Assembly (NCBI RefSeq): GCF_001953175.1 | Contig: NZ_CP018258.1 | Span: 124,001 to 188,000 of the forward strand | Direction of reading: 5' to 3' | Source: Dehalogenimonas formicexedens | GTDB lineage: Bacteria; Chloroflexota; Dehalococcoidia; Dehalococcoidales; Dehalococcoidaceae | Length of the DNA: 64,000 nucleotides | Shown here: piece after piece, positions 61,750-64,000 of the stretch | How positions within the stretch are numbered: position 1 is the stretch's first letter | How the letters are laid out: every line of letters starts with the position of its first letter | The notes under the pieces: generated by a model | Told to the model about the DNA's origin: nothing | What the model saw: the letters and a program-made list of their open reading frames with translations, nothing else | Database searches by the model: none | Made by a program: the position numbers and the translations under genes

Positions 61750-62061
61750 ATGAAAATCAAAAAAGACGATAACGTGCTGGTCATCGCCGGTAAAGACCGG
61801 GGCAAAACGGGCAAGGTCAGGCTGGTTTATACCGCCAAGAACCGTGTCCTGGTCGACGGCGTCAACATGGCCAAGAAACATTCCAAGGCCCGCGGCCAGG
61901 TGAAGCAGGCCGGCATCATCGAGCGCGAAGCGCCGATTGAAGCGTCCAATGTCATGCTGCTGTGCAGCAAGTGCAATAAGCCGTCCCGCCTGGGCGACCG
62001 GCGGCTGGCTGACGGCAAAAAGGTTCGGGTTTGCAAATCCTGCGGCGAGGTAATCGACTAA
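61750..62061 (+). CDS. rplX: 50S ribosomal protein L24
   Basis: 103 residues: KOW motif [30 protein letters not shown], and a CxxC pair set (LCSKCNKP and VCKSCGE) that could bind zinc. Confidence 0.96.
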   Translation: MKIKKDDNVLVIAGKDRGKTGKVRLVYTAKNRVLVDGVNMAKKHSKARGQVKQAGIIEREAPIEASNVMLLCSKCNKPSRLGDRRLADGKKVRVCKSCGEVID

Positions 62062-62062
62062 C

Positions 62063-62608
62063 ATGGCCGGACTGAAAGAAAAATACATTAAAGAAGCCGT
62101 ACCGAAGCTGAAACAGGCTTACGGCTACGAGAACGTCATGCAGGTGCCGCGCATCACCAAGGTGGTGCTGAACGTCGGCGTCGGTAAGGAAGCCTCAGCC
62201 AACCCCAAAGCGGTGGAGACGGCGCAGGCGGATTTGGCCTCCATCGCCGGGCAGCACCCGGTGATCACCCGGAGCAAGCGTTCCATCGCCAACTTCAAGC
62301 TCAGGGTGGGCATGCCCGTCGGCCTCAAGGTGACCTTACGCGGCGCCGCCATGTACAACTTTCTGGAAAAGCTGATCAGCGTCGTGCTGCCTCGCCTCCG
62401 CGATTTTCAGGGAGTGCCGACTGACGCCTTCGACGGCCGGGGCAGCTACGCCCTGGGTCTCAAGGAACAGACGGTTTTCCCGGAGATCGATTTTTCCAAG
62501 GTCGATAAACTGCGCGGGCTGGAGGTCTGCATCGTCACCACAGCCAAGACGGACGCCGAAAGCCGGACCCTGCTCGAGGGTATCGGCATGCCGTTCGCCA
62601 AAGAATAG
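62063..62608 (+). CDS. rplE: 50S ribosomal protein L5
   Basis: 181 residues: [39 protein letters not shown] and [18 protein letters not shown]. It contacts 5S rRNA and P-site tRNA. Confidence 0.97.
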   Translation: MAGLKEKYIKEAVPKLKQAYGYENVMQVPRITKVVLNVGVGKEASANPKAVETAQADLASIAGQHPVITRSKRSIANFKLRVGMPVGLKVTLRGAAMYNFLEKLISVVLPRLRDFQGVPTDAFDGRGSYALGLKEQTVFPEIDFSKVDKLRGLEVCIVTTAKTDAESRTLLEGIGMPFAKE

Positions 62609-62616
62609 AGGTAACA

Positions 62617-62802
62617 ATGGCTAAGACATCAAAGATCGTCAAATCCAAGCGGGCTCCCAAGTTCAAGGTGCAGCAGCACAACCGCTGCCTGAAATGCGGG
62701 CGGCCGCGCGGTTACATCCGGCAGTTCGGATTATGCCGCATCTGCTTCCGCGAACTGGCTCTCCAGGGGCAGATCCCCGGGGTCCGGAAGTCGAGCTGGT
62801 AA
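62617..62802 (+). CDS. rpsZ: 30S ribosomal protein S14 type Z (zinc-binding)
   Basis: 61 residues with the C4 zinc site [21 protein letters not shown]. The short zinc-dependent form is the type Z; the zinc-free long form is not seen here. Confidence 0.97.
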   Translation: MAKTSKIVKSKRAPKFKVQQHNRCLKCGRPRGYIRQFGLCRICFRELALQGQIPGVRKSSW

Positions 62803-62840
62803 ATGAAAAATATTCTTATGCGATTACAGGGGGAAGCCCG

Positions 62841-63233
62841 ATGACTGATCCTATTGCCGATATGCTGACCCGAATTAGAAACGCTGCCATGGCCGGGCAC
62901 GAGACGACCCTGATCCCGGCTTCGCGCATCAAGCAAAATATCGCCAAGCTCCTTAAATCGGAGGGTTTCATCTCCGGTTTTGAGGTCACCGGCGCCAAGA
63001 CCGAGCGTCAGATCAAGGTGACGCTGCGCTACGACGAAAAGGGCGTTCCGGCGGTATCGGGCCTGGAGCGCGTCAGCAAGCCGGGACTCCGGGTCTACGT
63101 CCAGCGCGGCGAGATTCCCCGCGTTTACGGCGGGCTGGGGGTGGCCGTGCTGTCCACGCCGCAGGGCGTGATGACCGGTTACCAGGCCTGGCGCGCCGGC
63201 GTCGGCGGCGAACTTCTGCTCAAAGTTTGGTAG
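62841..63233 (+). CDS. rpsH: 30S ribosomal protein S8
   Basis: ATG 62841 gives 130 residues: [38 protein letters not shown] and [21 protein letters not shown]8 represses the spc operon in E. coli; the target is not visible here. Confidence 0.97.
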   Translation: MTDPIADMLTRIRNAAMAGHETTLIPASRIKQNIAKLLKSEGFISGFEVTGAKTERQIKVTLRYDEKGVPAVSGLERVSKPGLRVYVQRGEIPRVYGGLGVAVLSTPQGVMTGYQAWRAGVGGELLLKVW

Positions 63234-63251
63234 ATTCTAGAGGATACTGAT

Positions 63252-63800
63252 ATGTCACGAATTGGAAAGATACCGGTGGCCGTACCCAAAGGGGTCAAGG
63301 TCACCATCGACGGCGACACGGTGACCGTCACCGGCCCCAAAGGCGAACTGAAACGGACATTCTCTCCGGAGATGGGGATCACCCAGGAGGACGGTAAGCT
63401 CGTGGTGACCAGGCCGTCCGACGCGCAACAGCACAAAGCCCTGCACGGCCTTTCACGGACGCTTTTATCGAATATGGTCAAGGGCGTTAGCGAAGGGTAT
63501 GAAAAGGGGCTGGAGATCGTCGGCGTCGGCTTCAGGGCCGAGAAAGCCGGTGAAACGCTGGTGCTCAGGGTTGGCTATTCCCACACCGTCGAAGTGGCGC
63601 CTGAAAAAGGCATCAGCTTCACCCTCGAATCGCCGACCAAGCTCAAGGTTGTCGGCATTGACAAGGAGCAGGTAGGCCAGGTCGCCGCCGAAATCCGGGC
63701 GGTCAAGAAACCTGATGCCTATAAGGGCAAGGGCATCCGCTACGCCGGCGAGAAGATCAAGCTGAAGCCGGGCAAAGCGGTCGGAAAGGCGGCTAAATAA
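63252..63800 (+). CDS. rplF: 50S ribosomal protein L6
   Basis: 182 residues: [37 protein letters not shown] (in part) and the C-terminal [25 protein letters not shown]. Its stop overlaps the next start by 1 nt. Confidence 0.97.
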   Translation: MSRIGKIPVAVPKGVKVTIDGDTVTVTGPKGELKRTFSPEMGITQEDGKLVVTRPSDAQQHKALHGLSRTLLSNMVKGVSEGYEKGLEIVGVGFRAEKAGETLVLRVGYSHTVEVAPEKGISFTLESPTKLKVVGIDKEQVGQVAAEIRAVKKPDAYKGKGIRYAGEKIKLKPGKAVGKAAK

Positions 63801-64000
63801 TGGTTAAACAGACTTCCAGAGCGGCGCGGTTGATGCGCCACGAACGGCTGCGCAAGACCCTTTCAGGCACCGCGGATCGTCCCAGGTTAAGTGTCTTCCG
63901 CTCATTAGAACATATCTATGCCCAGGTTATCGATGACAAGCGCGGCGCCACCCTGGCGCAGGCTTCGACCCTGGATGCCGAACTCAAGACCCAGTCCGCG
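63800..64000 (+). CDS. rplR: 50S ribosomal protein L18 (3' end outside window)
   Basis: ATG 63800 opens [21 protein letters not shown] followed by [20 protein letters not shown], as in L18, which binds 5S rRNA. 67 codons are visible. Confidence 0.93.
   Translation, partial: MVKQTSRAARLMRHERLRKTLSGTADRPRLSVFRSLEHIYAQVIDDKRGATLAQASTLDAELKTQSA

Overview
The window looks like chromosomal DNA of a Dehalococcoidia-type Chloroflexota, most like Dehalogenimonas. This is inferred from gene content and protein flavour, not from a database search. It is GC-rich and holds the MEP isoprenoid genes dxr-rseP-ispG, a complete overlapping shikimate/Phe/Tyr operon, hrcA-grpE-dnaK without dnaJ, and a str-S10 ribosomal cluster without tuf. 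Several genes have a -10 box only 6-8 nt before their ATG, which points to leaderless mRNAs. No rRNA, tRNA, CRISPR array, transposase or prophage was seen.

Region 1 (1-5080, minus strand): the 5' part of a giant secreted protein. It has a signal peptide, an N-terminal exposed domain and a SdrD_B/SpaA-like domain. These are followed by at least nine near-identical 103-residue CnaB/SpaA-like repeats in a 309-bp DNA array that runs off the left edge. Its roughly 450-700 nt leader carries two related pseudoknot-plus-terminator modules, tiny ORFs and several GGAGGAG motifs, and looks like a tandem RNA switch.

Region 2 (5100-12450, plus): a DedA membrane protein, four class I methyltransferases (two clearly UbiE/MenG-like), a second sugar-phosphate cyclase resembling 2-deoxy-scyllo-inosose synthase more than AroB, a UbiA/MenA prenyltransferase and two unknown proteins. 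Together they suggest a pathway for a prenylated, methylated small molecule, with no classical menaquinone genes nearby.

Region 3 (12500-34000): yqeY, small membrane proteins (some with TatA-like N termini), dxr-rseP-ispG, a tiny basic protein gene with its own promoter and terminator, a PflX-type radical SAM protein, gltX, an RDD protein, a metallo-hydrolase, a secreted beta-propeller/FN3 protein, an MFS exporter, pyrD, a PAS-GGDEF protein, and a zinc operon zur-znuA-lgt-znuB-znuC with lgt inside it.

Region 4 (34000-41900): a DksA-type zinc finger, lspA, rluD, then hrcA (CIRCE)-grpE-dnaK, a flavoprotein and argC. Region 5 (41950-52460, minus): a large membrane protein and aroF-aroB-aroD-aroE-aroK-aroA-aroC-pheA-tyrA. 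The operon is preceded by a Tyr/Phe/Trp-rich leader peptide and a terminator, a classic attenuator layout; a bacterioferritin lies upstream. Region 6 (52500-64000, plus): repeat-rich spacer, str promoter and possible attenuator, then rpsL-rpsG-fusA-rpsJ and the S10/spc genes as far as a truncated rplR. Short dispersed repeats fill most of the larger intergenic gaps.
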